A stretch of DNA of 64,000 nt from Trogon surrucura (GCA_020746105.1 CM036617.1:164122912-164186911), one strand, 5' to 3'; shown: positions 1-13,920, numbered from the stretch's first letter. Translations and numbers: made by a program. The notes: generated by a model not told the origin, from the letters alone.

Positions 1-41
1 GTTTCCAATAGCAACTGAATATACCACAGATGAAGATCCAG

Positions 42-77
42 GGTGTGTGTGTGTGTGTGTGAATGTGCGTGTGTGTG
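42..77. repeat. (GT)n microsatellite
   Basis: An uninterrupted GT run to about position 60, then an imperfect continuation GAATGTGCGTGTGTGTGGG. Confidence 0.95.
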
Positions 78-429
78 GGAGGGACGGAGAGATGCACAGC
101 TGCTGAGTCCACAGTCAGTGTGGGGTGTGAGCTAGTCAGAGCGTATTGGTGATTATGGGAACAGACAACTTGGCACGTGCAGCACAGCAGACAGACAGAC
201 GGATGGGAAGAGATTTAAAGGATGGAAAGATGATGGCCTGTATTCTAAGAGCCTAGCTGTCCCACCGCACACAGAAAGCAGACAGCACCTGGCCCAGCGC
301 AGGGCAAGGTGCCAACGGAGCTGGGCGGGGAAAAGGTGAAGGATGCCTACACACGCGGCCGCACGCACGCAGGCAGCCCTGCGCGCATCCCCCGGGCACG
401 CCCCCTGTAACACACTCTTCACACACAGA

Positions 430-1360
430 CTGCTTCACACATATGCTGTACACACACACTTGTTGGCCTTTGCATATCCCCCACACACCACCTTGCATAC
501 ATCCCCTAAAACCTAAGAGTGCCTCCAAAGGGTGAGGTGCTTCTCTTCCTCACATGCGTCCTGCATCTGCACAGTTGCACAGCTGTATTAATGTGCATAC
601 GTGGTATTTCAGACAACCACATCAGCTCCACCCAGCCTGTTCCACCATTCATATAAGTACACAGCAAAAACATTTCTATATAGCACGGAGAATACTGACC
701 ACTGCACAAATGCATGCTGGATATCTCAATATCTGAATATACCTCCCACACACAAACTCACGACCACTTACGTGGAACTGTCACAGCACAAATGCACATA
801 ATTTAATAAGCCCACCTCCACACCAATGACCAAAAAAAGCCCCACGTACCCGTACACACACAAACAGCTGTATCAGTGCAAACAACACACCAGCATATCA
901 CTACGCACACACCCACAAGAAAACAAAAGTACATAAAATCTTCACGCACTTAGGAACATAAGTCAAGCAAGCACCACTGGCTGCATATCACACACCAATA
1001 GACTAAGCTTACGAATTGCCTGCAGCATACAAACTGATCGCATCAGACACTGTTACCTACCTAACTCAGCCCACACAGTGGCATACCATCCTTCTGGATC
1101 CTAAACGCTAGCCCCAGCATCATCAAACACCAGTCATATTCTGTCACATGGAAAACACAAATACTCATCAACATCCAACACAGGCAGACAAACACAAACT
1201 ACACATGAAATGCAGGCAGCCAGCATCACTCATCGAAAAAAAAAAAAAGACATCCTTGAAAGTTATGGAGCTGGAACTCACTTTGGAGACAGCTGTATTC
1301 TTCTGTGGACGTGCACGCATGCACGTGCACACACACATACCACTGCCACACTAACTCTGC
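430..1360. repeat. Cryptically simple CA-rich DNA
   Basis: Nearly one kilobase rich in CACACA, ACACAC and CATACA words but without a fixed period. It contains an A-run at about 1219-1230. It looks like a decayed CA microsatellite or minisatellite. No gene is seen. Confidence 0.6.
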
Positions 1361-2855
1361 TTAAACTACCTCCCTCTACGTGATCTCTTTGCACTTTCTC
1401 TAGTTCTGCCCATTCTACCATCTCCCAGCAAAGTCCATGTATTTGTTCGCTGGCACATGTTGCAGCTTCTGGGGGCAAAGCCTCTGGAGCATAAAGCCTG
1501 TAAAAGCATCCAGACTCATCCCTTCTCCTTTCCGTCTTTCTTCTCATGTTAGCTGTGCATAATTTGCATGCAAATAAGAGTGCAGTGTCCCACCAGCCCC
1601 AAGTGCTCTGAAATTGGCTGACAGTGGTATCAGGGGATGTGATTGCAGAACCTTAACATGGTGAAGAAGTACATGAAGCCTGATGGGAAGCAGAGATTTG
1701 GCCAGGAAGGCTCCAGCTTGCCCTAGATGCCAGGAGAGACAAGGAGATGTGCAGGATGGCTAAGAAGGGGTGTTGGAAGAAAGAGATACTAGCCCAGCAC
1801 CGGTGACGGCGCAGTGAGCACTCTGCTTGTTAAACAAGCCTGGTAGTGTCACAGCATGATTCTGCTATCGATGACAGGAAGCGATCATGGTTTGGCATCA
1901 GGGCATGAGATGTATCTTGCAATGGTCTCTTCCAGGAATTCCCTTGCCCTCCTGTGCCCCAGCATGCTGCTTCCACAGCTCTTCACCAAACACCCTCCAG
2001 CCCACTTCCCAGAGCAAGCAAGGACACCTTCACCACCGTTACTGAGGCATGCAATCTCTCCGTTTCCCAAAGCCACCTGCTTCACACCTTCCCCCAGAGC
2101 ACTCCGAACTTCCCAAGCACACACCACGCACGTGAGAGGAGCCAGAAGAAACCTGTGGGGATGCCTACCACCACCACCTCAACCCCTCCAAACCACCCCC
2201 TCTTCCCCTCTGCCTCCAGCACCACTCACTTTTCACAAGTGCTTTGAAGGAGTCAAAATTTCCCCTCTCTCAGCTAAACTTGGCCCATGCGCTCAGGCAA
2301 TTTCAGCTTGCTAGGAGTGTCTGTTCCTCGGCACTGTGCTCAATTGTACCTGCCTGCCTCCTCCCCACAAACATCCATTGTGCATTACAGGAGATGAATA
2401 ATGCAGGCTGAAAAGGGACAAGTGAGAGTCCTTTGGGCCTCGGCAAGGCACATGTACAGAGCAGAGTGGAGACACGAGTTGCCTCATTTGGTCAAAGCTA
2501 ACAGATGCTGCCAAACCTGGAAAAGCCACCATGGCCTGAAGTGCTACTTGGGTTAAAGTACGGTCATGAGTGCAATTTAAAGAGGCTTTTGGACTCAGGA
2601 TTTCTAATAGGTGCTGAGAGGTAGCACAGAGGTGTCATGTGTGGATACGCAAGGAGGCTCTTCATCTCTGACATACTTAGCACTGAGCTAAGCGGCTGAA
2701 GAGAGCCACTAGTGGAAAAGGGAACCAACAGCCTAAATCGACCTCCAAACCATCTGCTCCTGTGCTTCAGGGGCATGGAAGATATACCATGTCTGGCTAA
2801 ACAAAAGAAAAGAGAGAGCGAAAGTAAAGCAAACAAGAGCCAAAGGGGAATGCAT
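1361..2855. other. Non-coding, nothing recognised
   Basis: Mixed-composition sequence without known repeat families. Open frames here (for example at 1856-2314) have no family features and low-complexity Pro/Ser/Thr content. Confidence 0.6.
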
Positions 2856-3330
2856 ATGTGTGTTTGCACGTGTATGTCACTGTGGTGTTCATCTCGTTCA
2901 TCTCACGAGGATGTGTTTTGCCTCACCTTCACATGCCAGTTTTGTGCTGGCAAGCAAGGAGACCTGGAAGACAAAAAAACCCTTGTGTCTGTCAGTGTTG
3001 CCATGAATGTGTCCACCTACCAGGATAACACTGAAAGTGGGCAACGTGGACAACGTGGTGTCATGTGTGCACATGGCTGTGCAGGAACATGTGGCCTCTA
3101 GTGAGAGTCTGTGTGTTGGTGCTCTGCCTGTGCCTGCTGTGGGCAGTGGACTCCAGGTATTGATGTATGGAATGTGTATGTGTGTGCATCCACGTGCCGT
3201 ACTACAGGGTGAACAGCACGTATGTGTGCAGATCTCTTCTTTGCTGAAAACATCGGTGTTTTTGTGAGGCGTCAAAGGGAGCAATGTTTCCTCTGAGAGT
3301 TGTCTTTTGTGTGTGTGTGAGGTGTATTTA
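2856..3330. repeat. Cryptically simple TG-rich DNA
   Basis: Rich in TGTGTG, GTGTTTGC and ATGTGT words on the plus strand, the strand-opposite composition of the CA-rich block at 430-1360. No strict repeat unit is visible. Confidence 0.55.
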
Positions 3331-6300
3331 TGCCTCTGCGTTACTGCACACCTGCAGAATAAGCATCCTTGCAAAAGCAGTGCTGTGAAAAGAGCACAAA
3401 ACCATGGTAAGGGTGCACATGCTGCGTGCACCCCTGGGTGCAAACAAGTTTGCAGGCACGGGGTCCCTCTCTGTGTGGAGCAGTCCGTCTGGCTCCTGCA
3501 CTGGCTCGCCTCCTGGTCTCTGCTTTTCCTTTCTCGTCTTCCCTCAGTTCCCCTCGCTCACTGGCAGCAGCGTACTCTGCCCTGGGAACCAACTCCCACA
3601 CACCAACACACAGCAAGGGAACTCCTTTCCTTGCAGTTCTCTGGTATCTTCCAGTACCAAGAGCCAGAAAGTGACAAAAAAAACCTCACTGGACAACCCA
3701 AACTGGACCTATTCCCTTTCCATGTCCTTGTCACCCATTTCCAACCCCCAGGAACTGCATCATAAGCCCACAAACTCATCCAAACCCACAAATTTTCACT
3801 CCCCAAACGCTGAGCACTACAAACCAGACTTGTGGCTCACATCCAAGCTGCGAACCATCTAAAGCCGACACAGCTCAGGTAAGGCAGCTCAAGGTAACAG
3901 TGAGGAGACAGCAGTCCTTATAGCTGGGAATACAGAGAGGCTTCTGCAGCTACGGTGATACCTGTTTGACACCCAAAGCTGGGGCCAGTGTAAGAAACAT
4001 TTTGCACAAATTGCAGTCAGCACAGGTCAATCTCACACCTCTGGAGCCAAAGCAACATGTCTCAGCTGCTCTGTCATTGCTCCTTCATCAGACGGCTAAA
4101 TCTTCAGGTTAGGATCCCGTGTACAGAGCCCACCTCTTGGAGCTTTGGGACTAGAGCAAGAAGAAAACCCCAAAGACATTTCTTTATTCCTTTAACCAAT
4201 TCTGTGGGTCACTACCCTCCTCCCAAACACCCTACTCTGAGCTCTACATTTTTGTTCTGGGGCTGATCTAAATTACTCCACTCCACAAATGGAAATGCAG
4301 AAAACTGGCCTCCATTTCAGGCTTTGCTTTTGCCCTATATCCCACCTGTCCGCACCTATTCCCTCAGGAGAACAAAACTAGCACACAGGAGCCAGATGTG
4401 AGAATACACGCACCTTCCCTGGAAGGCTTCACGGGCTCCCAGCAAGACCCAGTTTCATCTGGGTCTGGGATCATACAATTTTGCCTTGAAAATGCAGTTT
4501 AACACATACGTTTCATCCATTTTGCCTCAACTGCAATCTGGAATCTATGATATCCCCAAATGTCACCTAACATGATACACTGAAAACCTAGCCTTAAGCT
4601 TAATTTTGACCCCTTTAATTTGTCCCCAGGTTTCTTCTGAAGAGAAACCCAGCCATTCAGCTTGTTGCTCACCAGCAAGGCACTGTACTCCTTACACTTA
4701 CGTAAGAGTGCTCAGTGCGAGACCCCTTTCCTGACATTTTCCTCACACAAGACAGGCTGGGACTGCCTGGCTCTCTGATCCACTGAGTAGCAGCAGCCAC
4801 AACCCATGGCATAGGTCTCGATGAGTCAGGCCAGGTCCTTCCCAGTTGTTTTTTTTCCCCAGAGAGGAGCCCTGCTCACAGCTAACGCAGTTTGTGTGAC
4901 CTTTTCACTGCTGGCAGTCACAACCGGGAAAAATAGCCCTTTGTGTTAATATTTAAACACCCACCACAAAAAGCATGAAGCCAGCCCCAGCGCCTGTTCA
5001 GGGCTGTCCCCTATGCAGCACCACCAGCATCACTACTCCACTCACCTCAATTCTTCCCTCTCCTCGCGGTCTCTCCCGCCAGCCCTGCACCCTTCTCTTC
5101 CCTCCTCGGCTTCACGAGCAGCTCCTGATGATGCCTTTCCCGCGTCCTGCCCTGCAGCCTCGTCAGCGAGCCCCTGATTACCATTCAAGCTGGATTCTCA
5201 TTAGGCAGAAATGCCCCTCCAGGAGATCCATTAACAGTCCATAAGGTTAACTTAATCCAGCCAGTCTTATGTGGTCTCTGCCCAAATTCCCTGTTACATT
5301 AACAATCTTGAGCCTTAATTAGCATGTGAGGCAGAGGTGGCATTATTAATGGAGATAATACGGACCATTAAGAATAAACAGGCCAGGCTGTCTCTCCCCG
5401 ACCATGCGTGCAAATTTGCTTCTGTGCCGAAACGGCGTGAGCTTACCCCACGGGCAGCACATGCTGAGGGGCTGGGGTGCCCCAGACCAAAGACAAGCCC
5501 CAGGACGTGCAGCCAGGCTGGTGCAGGAGGACAGTGGAGAGTAAATGGGATCCCAGAAAGACCCTTTCTCTGCTGCTGGGGAGAAGGGCTGCCAAGGAGA
5601 TGACAGCCTAGCAAGTCCTGTGAGGGAAATTCTCACACTGGGGAGAAGCATTCATGTCCCTGGCTAATCCAACCATCCCATCTTTCTGGGAGGCTTGGGA
5701 AACCAAGGCCAAGGTTGTGTGATTCTCCATTCCCTGGAACGCTCGATTCACACTGCCACATGTGCACACACAGGGTGACATGACAGGCACATGCCCTTGA
5801 ACACGATGTGCAAGGAGGGGTGTCTGGCTGATGGAGAACAGGCTGCAGTACCTGGCTGCAGCTGGGGAAGATGCTCCTCGTGAGCCTCCTTCCTGATCCC
5901 TGAGCCCCAGTACACTGAGAAGACAGGACAGAGGGGTTTGAGGTGAAGGAGGGAAGCAGTCACCTGCAGGATCGGAGAACAAATGTAGCTGGGCAGATTC
6001 ACTGTGCAGTGAGGAAGAGACAGGTCCCTCTTGGGTCAGGCTGGTGGCTGGTCAAATCAGCTTGGTCATCCCAAGGGAAGGGGCAGCCTGGTGCAGACCC
6101 TCTCCAACCTCAGGCAGAGCCAACCTGGGAGGAGACACCCCTGGGTGAGAGGAGGGGTGAGCGAGGTGCTGGGGAAGCAAGGACCACAAACCAGTGGGGG
6201 TTGCAAAACATGCCAGAAGTGTGAGGAGAGCCCGGCTATGGGCTGCCGCCCTCCTGCCATCCCGCAAGCCTGACGCTTTCTTTCAAAGCACGCACTTGCA

Positions 6301-8685
6301 AAAAAAAAGGGTAAGACAAAACAGGGGAGGAGGGAAGGAGAAGCCAAGCCAAGGAAGCAGAGTCTGATGACAGTGCCTCTGGACTGCTAATTCACACCTC
6401 CAGCAGCGCCCAGCCAGCTGGGGAGGGAGTCGGAAGCTTGCCATGGGGACCTGTGACCGCAACCTGGTTTGTTCCTGAGGCTGGGCGCAGGCTACTCCAG
6501 TTGTACATAGCTCCGTCGTCACTAGCATGTCCCTGTAGGCTTTACAAGGGGCTTGTGCTGGGGTACAATGGTCCCTGAAGAGTGAGGCGATATCCCCCAC
6601 GTCTCGGCCCTAAAGCACCTGACCAGTGCTAAGTGTCCTTGCTTAGCAAAGAGCAGTGCTGGGGGTAGAGGCTGCTCTATACCGGGGCAGCGTCAGCCCA
6701 GCATCAGCCCAGCTGCCTTCATGCTCCCAGAGGCACAGCAGGCAGCAGACAATGACGGAAGCCCTAAGCAGAGCTCAGCTCTCCCCACTTCCCAGCACAG
6801 CAAGCTCTTCCACTCCCCCAGGCCCACCAGCCAGCCCCTGCCAAATCCATTTGTCCGATCTTGCGCTTCCTACTAATCCTGTTGAGCCATCCTTTAAGTT
6901 GCTCTGAGGCAGAGACGGAAAATACAACCGATGCCTTAAGAAGCTTCCCCTGACCTTGCTCAATTCAAGATAAAGGGCTTTGATTTAAAAAATTACAGTG
7001 GGGGTCTGTCACTGATCCATCACATGGATTAAAGGAAAACAAACAAGAGACGCAGGATGCAGGCGGTGTTAGGTGAGCAGACAGGGAAGGGAAGAAAGGT
7101 TACAACCGGCATGGGGGAAGAAACAGAATAAAGGGCAGAAAGCGAGAGGGGAGGCAGAAAAAATACCTTCTGCCTCACCATCCCAACACTTGGCTACAGG
7201 CAGACAAGCTTTATACACACATGGTGTGATAACAACTTGTTCCACCACCTTCCTTGGTCTGTAAGGAAAGTGAGGCAACTGCACTGTCCCGTAGTGTGGC
7301 CAGGATGGAAACAGGCTGCTGGGACCAGAGAAGAGCTCCTTGCCCCACAAGATGCACCCAATGGGGAGCAGAGACTGAAATCTCAAGGAACAAATGGCTG
7401 CTACAGACATCTCATCACCACTGTCTCCTGATGCTCTTCAGGCCTTTCTGCCTTCACCCTTTCCTCCTTTCTTCACACCAAACCTCTCCCCTCATCTCCT
7501 CCCCTTGCTCATAGCACCGTTCCTCACTCTCCCTGCTGCCGGTCCTGGCCCAGGTCACTTCTGACAGTATCTAAGCAGAGTTTGCATCACTCACCTCAGC
7601 CCTTAATTCAACAGTTTTCCTCTGTAGGAAATATCATAAGGGCTACTGAGGCCACCTTCCTCTCTTCCTGTACCCTCTAATACTGCAAAGTCATTGCACC
7701 CCACCACAGCCTTTTTCTTCATGGTATGAGCCTCTTTCCTCCCTCTGAACTGAATATTTTTTAAGACCACTCACAAGATGGCTGATGCTTCATTTTTGTT
7801 CATCTTTTCTCCATCACCTGGCTGAGGGGCTCAGTTAGCCAGGAAATAAGAAAAAATAATAATAATTTAAAAATCAACTTGATTTCAGCAAGGGTTTTGT
7901 CACTAAATGTCTCAATCTACCATAGCAGATTCTAGTCCTGACCTGGGAGCTGACTCTTGGGAATCTCTTTCAAGTGGGTTAAGATGTCCCTGTGCTGTAC
8001 TTAGGTGTGAGAGTCCCCTCATAAGCAGTCCATGTTGTCTTACCTTCTCCTTCCACTTTCCTCCACTGTCCATCACACTAGCAGAATATCCAACCCAAGA
8101 CCCTCATGTCTACAGACTGTCCCACTGTAAATCTGCTTATCTGAACGTCCTTCAGCCAGAGCCCCAACCACATCTCCATCACCTCTGGTTTTTAAATTCC
8201 CTCATTCACTCTATATTGCCCAGTTCCAACTCCTGCCTGTGCTGACCTTCACCGCACACACTCAGAGAAACTATCCCCAAATCCTGAAGCCCGGTTCAAA
8301 ATTCCCCTTCCTATTCTTCAAGCCTCCTGGGATCCTGCCTAGCCCTGTCTTGATGGCCAAGGGCACCCTCAAGTGGTTTCAGAGTTTTTGCCCAGCTCCT
8401 TCACCTCCTCCTACAACATGACACTGCAGCTGACACAAAAGTCTTCATCTGTGTGGGATCTGGCACAGCTCATCTCTGCGATGTCACTTCTCGCCTAGCA
8501 ATGCCACTACAAAGCTGCACTTCTGTAACCAAGGAAGAGGTAGATGATAGATGCAGAAAGATGAAAGGCGAAGGGCTACTGGAAAAGAAACAACAGTGAC
8601 CATAAAATGAGACAGGTCTATAAAACTGGGTGACACAGGAAGGGCAGGAGGGACAGGTGTTAACATCCAAGAATCAAGAGTCAGG
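3331..8685. other. Non-coding, apart from a possible enhancer at 5.2-5.4 kb
   Basis: No exon, RNA gene or repeat family was recognised in this 5.3-kb stretch. Open frames on both strands are short and lack conserved motifs. Confidence 0.6.
5215..5385. promoter_or_regulatory. Cluster of TAAT/ATTA sites, possible enhancer
   Basis: Within 170 bp there are several homeodomain-type cores: TTAATCC (5252-5258, OTX/PITX-like), CTTAATTAG (near 5314-5322, LIM-homeodomain-like), ATTATTAATGG (from 5342) and CCATTAAG (from 5365). The flanking DNA is GC-richer and lacks them. Enhancer function is inferred. Confidence 0.3.
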
Positions 8686-8689
8686 AAAT

Positions 8690-9060
8690 GAAACCAGAAA
8701 GTAACAGGTTCAAGACAAATGTCAGGAGGTCTTGCATTGCACACTGTGTGTTTAGACTGCAGAACTTCCTACTGTGAGATTTCGTGGATGCTAAAACTCT
8801 ACCTGACTTCAAAAGCTGGCTGAACAAATTCGAGGAAGAAGCAAATCCATAGAGACCTATGAACTGTACAACAAATCTTCTAGCACAAGGTCCCTCAAAC
8901 ACACATCACTGGAGGCTAAAAGAGTGTTCAGAGGAAGTGTTCCTGCACAGTTGTCCCATCTTTATGCTCTTCCCTCTTTTTTTAAGCCATGGTTGGATAT
9001 ACTGAATTGGAAGGATCTCAGACCTGGCTCAGCAGGGTCCTTCTTATATTCCTATGGATT
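8690..9060 (+). mobile_element. Old CR1-like LINE 3' fragment
   Basis: The order of phrases follows the 3' part of amniote CR1 elements: AGGTTCAAGACAAAT, CTGCAGAACTTCCT, GGCTGAACAAATTCGAGGAA, then GATCTCAGACCTGGCTCAGCA and TTCTTATATTCCTATG. It is heavily diverged, with an unrelated-looking gap in the middle. The match is from memory of the family consensus. Confidence 0.6.
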
Positions 9061-10090
9061 TCCATAGCCAGGATGAACCTGAAGTCACAGGCAAATAGTA
9101 GTTATGAGTAACAATATCATCTTGGTGCATTAGATCACACTGGAGATAGATGGACAAGGGAGCAAACAACAGAGCACATTCTAAGAAGGCATCATATTTT
9201 TTCTCTCTCTCCCAAAGCTGGAAGGAGGTCTAAGGTAATTTCAAGAAGTCATCCCAGTACAGATCCTTGCTGGGAATAACATCTGTGTTGAGTGCTAGCC
9301 CCCTCAATGCCTTGTTCCAGGCTACTTAAAACTAAATCCCCTTGCCCTGTTGATAAACAGAGAGCCCTTTCAGCAGATCATCTGTAAAAGGGCCAGCCCC
9401 CTTGAATTCCCTTCCATTTCTCTGATCTGTCTATCACTCTATTCACAACAGCCTCCCCACACTAATCTTTTTATTATGAACTGACTCGATTTTCCTGGCC
9501 TGTGACTGTAATGGGGGGAAAAAAGGAGGGGTGTTAATCCCTCTGACCTTGTTGTCCCAATTCTGGACCATCTGTGACTAGGAGTTCAGGGGAGGGAATT
9601 TTGATTTTTCTGACACCACTGTCCCTATGCCAAACTATCTTTGTCTGGAAAGAGGGAGCTGCTCCCTTTGGTAGGTTCAGCTGGTTCCTTCCTAGAAAGT
9701 TGTTATGAGAAAGCCCCTTTTCACCTACAGGTGCTTCCTACAGGATTGCTTCCCAGACTACCTCTCCAGCCAGAGAGGATGGAGAGATGGAGGGAAGAAT
9801 GTTCTCTGTCTCCATCAGACTCTATTTACTCATTCCTCCCTCACCGCCTCTCTGCTTTCTCAATAACAGCGTCTGCAGGTTCTCCCCAACTGTGAGACAG
9901 GGAATCAATAAAAAGTGAAAGACAACCAAATATCTCTCAGAATTTCTCTGGCAAAGCTGCATATGAAGAAGAGGCCTTGCAGATCATTCCACTTCCACCA
10001 CTGGCCAAGCCTGGCTTGTTTCCTTCACCTCTTTTCACCACCATGTGCTTCCTTGCTGGAAGTAGTTGCATCTCTGTAGATCTGCCACAC

Positions 10091-10160
10091 TATAGGGGGT
10101 TGGACTAGATGATCTTTAGACATGCCTTCCAACCCCTATCATCCAGTGATTCTGTGATTT
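10091..10160 (+). mobile_element. CR1 LINE 3' end fragment
   Basis: GGGGGTTGGACTAGATGATC, then CCTTCCAACCCCTATCATCC and GTGATTCTGTGATT, the avian CR1 3' end with its short terminal repeats. Confidence 0.85.
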
Positions 10161-10269
10161 CATACTCGGTCTGAGTGCTCACACCAGGAAGCTTGCATGT
10201 ACCCTCAGAGCCAGAGAAACACTCTCCTCTTTGCTCAGCATCCTCTCATACCTCTTTGTCCATCTTTTG

Positions 10270-10560
10270 CCACCTTAAATAATCTCTTCCCTCTCTTGGT
10301 GTTTCCAGTCCTCAAATACTTATAAACTGTTATTGTGTTGTCATTTAGCCCAGCTCAACATATTTAGTTCTTCTAATTTCTCCTCATAAATAAGTCCCTG
10401 TTGCCCTCTTATAATTTTTGTTACTCTTCTCTGAATTCCCTCCAATTTATCACCTTCCCTCAGCTAGCATAGCACCCAGGTTTGAACGCCAGGTTTCCAG
10501 AGTGGTCTCACTAAAGCTTTGGAAATAACATAAATTGGTCTTCTCTTGTGCTTCAAAGCT
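10270..10560 (-). mobile_element. Probable old CR1/L3-type LINE fragment
   Basis: Phrases such as TAAACTGTTATTGTGTTGTC, CAACATATTTAGTTCTTCTA, TTTTTGTTACTCTTCTCTGA and ATTCCCTCCAATTTATC follow a widespread amniote repeat of the CR1/L3 LINE group. That repeat is normally read from the other strand. Strongly diverged; the exact family is uncertain. Confidence 0.5.
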
Positions 10561-13500
10561 CGACGGCTCTGGAGCTACTTGAGTACACAGATGTCAGGAA
10601 AGCAAAGTCACTTCAAATGCATAGCACAAGGTAATACAACTCAAGACTATCTCTTAAAGCACAGGACCTCTCTCTAGGGACAGGAAGAAGCAGATACATT
10701 GGAAGTGGGAAGGAGAAGATACCTGGACAGGTAGGATAGATGTCCTCCAGCTGAACATGGCACACAACGACAAACACATACTTACACACCTCCAGAACAG
10801 ATATCAAGCCCAAGAGATGGAAAAGGTGAATATACACAGACTTAGACATGTGCTCACTCCACAAATAAACCCACGTACAACTACCTGTATCACGCACAAG
10901 CACATGGATAACATAGAGGAAGCTGAGGAGGGAATGACACACATGCACACACAGATTTTGTGCAGGTAGAGATGTAACCTGTGCACACAAGAGGACAGAA
11001 CAGATAAAGCCTAGCAAAAAATGGTTCTCTCCCTGTTTACAAACATACATGTTCTCATGCATAAACCAATGTTCCCAGAGGAAGAATAGCTCATGAAGAC
11101 CTCATAGTAACCTAAAAATACACAGGCAGCTCTGACCCATCTGGTCTACAGATTGAGCGCACGAGATATGGAAAGAATGAATGCAAACATATGACACCTT
11201 GCCTTAAGGCAACTGGTAGCCTGTACACCATCCTGAGAGACAGTCGGCACATCTATAGAGCCTTCTACTGTGATCAGCTTATCACCCAAGCCATTCAGAA
11301 GTGAAGTGAGTGCTGAGAAGTATAAAAGGGAAGGAAGGGACTTCCCCACAGATCAGTTGTGACAGAGTTAGGGATCCCTCCTGCCACTCTGTGACCCCTT
11401 TCCCAAGTCATGTTACTGCTGAGCATTCCTTACAACAGCATCTGCTCCATCTCTCTGGTATCAGATTGACACCTACAGGAGTCCCCAAAGCATCCACAGT
11501 TTCTCGCAACCAGTCCCTTCCCTACAGTTTACCATAACTGGGTGGGTGTTACCTTTGTGTATGGGTGTCTCTGTGTAGGGAAGAACATGGATTCTTGGCC
11601 CCCAGACACATCTTCTCACCTTTGTGAAATTCCTATTGCACCATCAGATCCCCAAAGTATTGCCTGGAACAAAATTCTACACTAAAGGGCTGAAAAGCTG
11701 GAGATACACTCTCTGAGGTGACTGCAGTTAGGAAGAAATGGTCCCAGCACATGAGCTGAGTCAGCAGAGGAGGATGGATGGGCCTCACCTTCACCAGCAG
11801 CACAGATTCTCCTATGGAGTTTTGATCCCGTGCCTAACTCCATGGCATCTGGTGCTATGCTATAAGGTACCATGTAGCCACTGTGTCTACCCACACCAGG
11901 GCTGACTGGGAACCTTAAAGACTCGCTGCAAGAGGCAACATCTAGGGCCAAACCCATCAAGCTATTCACCGCAACCGGGCTCCTAATAGCTTTCTTCCCA
12001 CCCCTTATAATGCCATGGTAAGAGGGACAACTGCCCTTCCCTCCTTCTGTACTTCAGCTGGTCAGCTGGAACTGAGTTTCCTCTTGGCTTATGAGTGTTG
12101 AGCAAATGAGGTCATTTCTCCTCAGTGACAGAAAATTATTTTGTCGGTCCTATCCATGAGGAAAGCAGTTCATCTCAGGCAATGGCTAGGTACCTGTGAG
12201 CTACCAGGACACCCAAAGAACTGGTATAATCCCTTAAAGAGGAAGTCAAAGAACAGCAAAGCAAGTTGCAAAACTAACACCAGCTGGGGAGCACAGGAAA
12301 GCCAGGACAGAAATGCAGCTCTGCTGAAGTGAAGCTGTAACTGCTGCCAGACCATCTCACCACTGAAGGAAACACAACAGCAGTCCCACAAGTCATTGTC
12401 ACCTCCAAAGTGCTAAGCTTGACTCATTTAAGACTTTAAATACAGCCTTCATCTGTTCATAGCTGCAGAAAACCCACCTGCTCCAGTAGAAAGAAAGGGG
12501 TAGAGGTGGGTCACAGCCCTTTCGTCTGCTGCCTGAGCTTTGCACTCTCTCTTTCTAGCCCAAAAAGAGGACTTCACCATCCACCCCAGCAGAGAAGGTG
12601 GCTCCCACACATTCAGCCTGCCTCCCTTCAGTGGCTCAGCTCCATATCCTCCTTCACCCATCTTCCCTCATGGAAAAGCATTGGGACACACTTGAACTCT
12701 GCTCCTGCAGAATGATGAAGAGAGCTCAAGCCCCCACTGTACCTCAGCATCAGGACCAGCCTGGACAATCTCCACCAGCAGAACCCACAGGGCTACCAGG
12801 AAAGCTTCCCCCATACCCATGGCAGACTGGGATCCCTCACTACTCAGGACAGCTCTGCTTCTCTGTGGAGGAGAAAAGCAAAAGCTCCTCTGCTCCCAGA
12901 AAAGCAGATACTTTCCTGGAGCACGTTTGCTGCACGGGTGAGGGCTGCAAGTGTGTTTGGGGGACACATTCACATCCCTTTTCCAGAGCACCTCTCATCA
13001 GCTCACGAGAGTGTGGGGACAGAGGTGTTCCCTGCATGTTCTTTGCCCTCCCTCACAAGAAGAATATAGTCCAGGCCCACAATTACAGGGGACAGAAAGA
13101 AAAAAACATAGTATTTGGGATGAAGGCGAGAGCAGCCAGGTCTCTCTCTCTCAACAAATGTTCTGATATTTTCTGACACAGCTGCTGACAGCACTGGGAG
13201 GTTTCAACAGGCCCTGATGTGACCACTAGCTTTTTTCCCAGGTGAGCAGTGCTCTCCACTGCTCTTCTACAGGGTCAGATGAGGCAGCTGCACTCTGCCT
13301 GGAGCTGCATCTGGCTTCTGACATGACCCAGGTAGCAACAAACATCACGGACATCATCATAGCTATGCTTCCCTCCCTCCTGCCTTCCCGCTCCTCCTGT
13401 GATTTTTTTACTTTTCCGATTTTAACCGCAAGCGGCCCCCCTAGCAAAAACTACACCTCCGTATGCCCCCCTTTCCCAAATGCCCTCTCTACCCTCCAAG

Positions 13501-13900
13501 CAGCTTCTGCTCCACAGCTTAGCTTTGCACCAGCGCAGCGGATAAGACAGCATATTCCCAAATACTTTGCCTGGAGCTGGGTGAAGAGAGGGAAAGGCCA
13601 CGCATCCACGGTTCTTCCCTCGGTGTCGTAGTTTTTGATGGGGGAAGAGCAACGAAGGCAGCTTGCTTCATACCGACAAATCTGCAGGCTTGTGGCGTGG
13701 ATGTCCTGAAAGCCAAGCACCTCCCAAAGGAAAATAACGGGGCGAGGAAGGTGGCAGGTGGGGAAGGGGCTTGGGGTGGGGGGAAGGTTTCTAGGCTGAG
13801 GAAATTAGTGGGATTAAAGTGGCTGTTTCTCACCCCCGGCACCGCATCGGCACCCCTCCACTCCCTGCAGCTTCCTCACTGCTGCTGGTACGCTCTGCAC
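10561..13900. other. Non-coding, nothing recognised
   Basis: No gene or repeat family seen. A TATAAAAGGG word occurs at about 11320 without other promoter signals. Confidence 0.55.
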
Positions 13901-13920
13901 AGAGGGGGGAGGCGAGAGGG

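Noticed and set aside
11310..11345. TATAAAAGGG as a promoter
   Set aside because: An isolated word without upstream sites, CpG content or a following exon.
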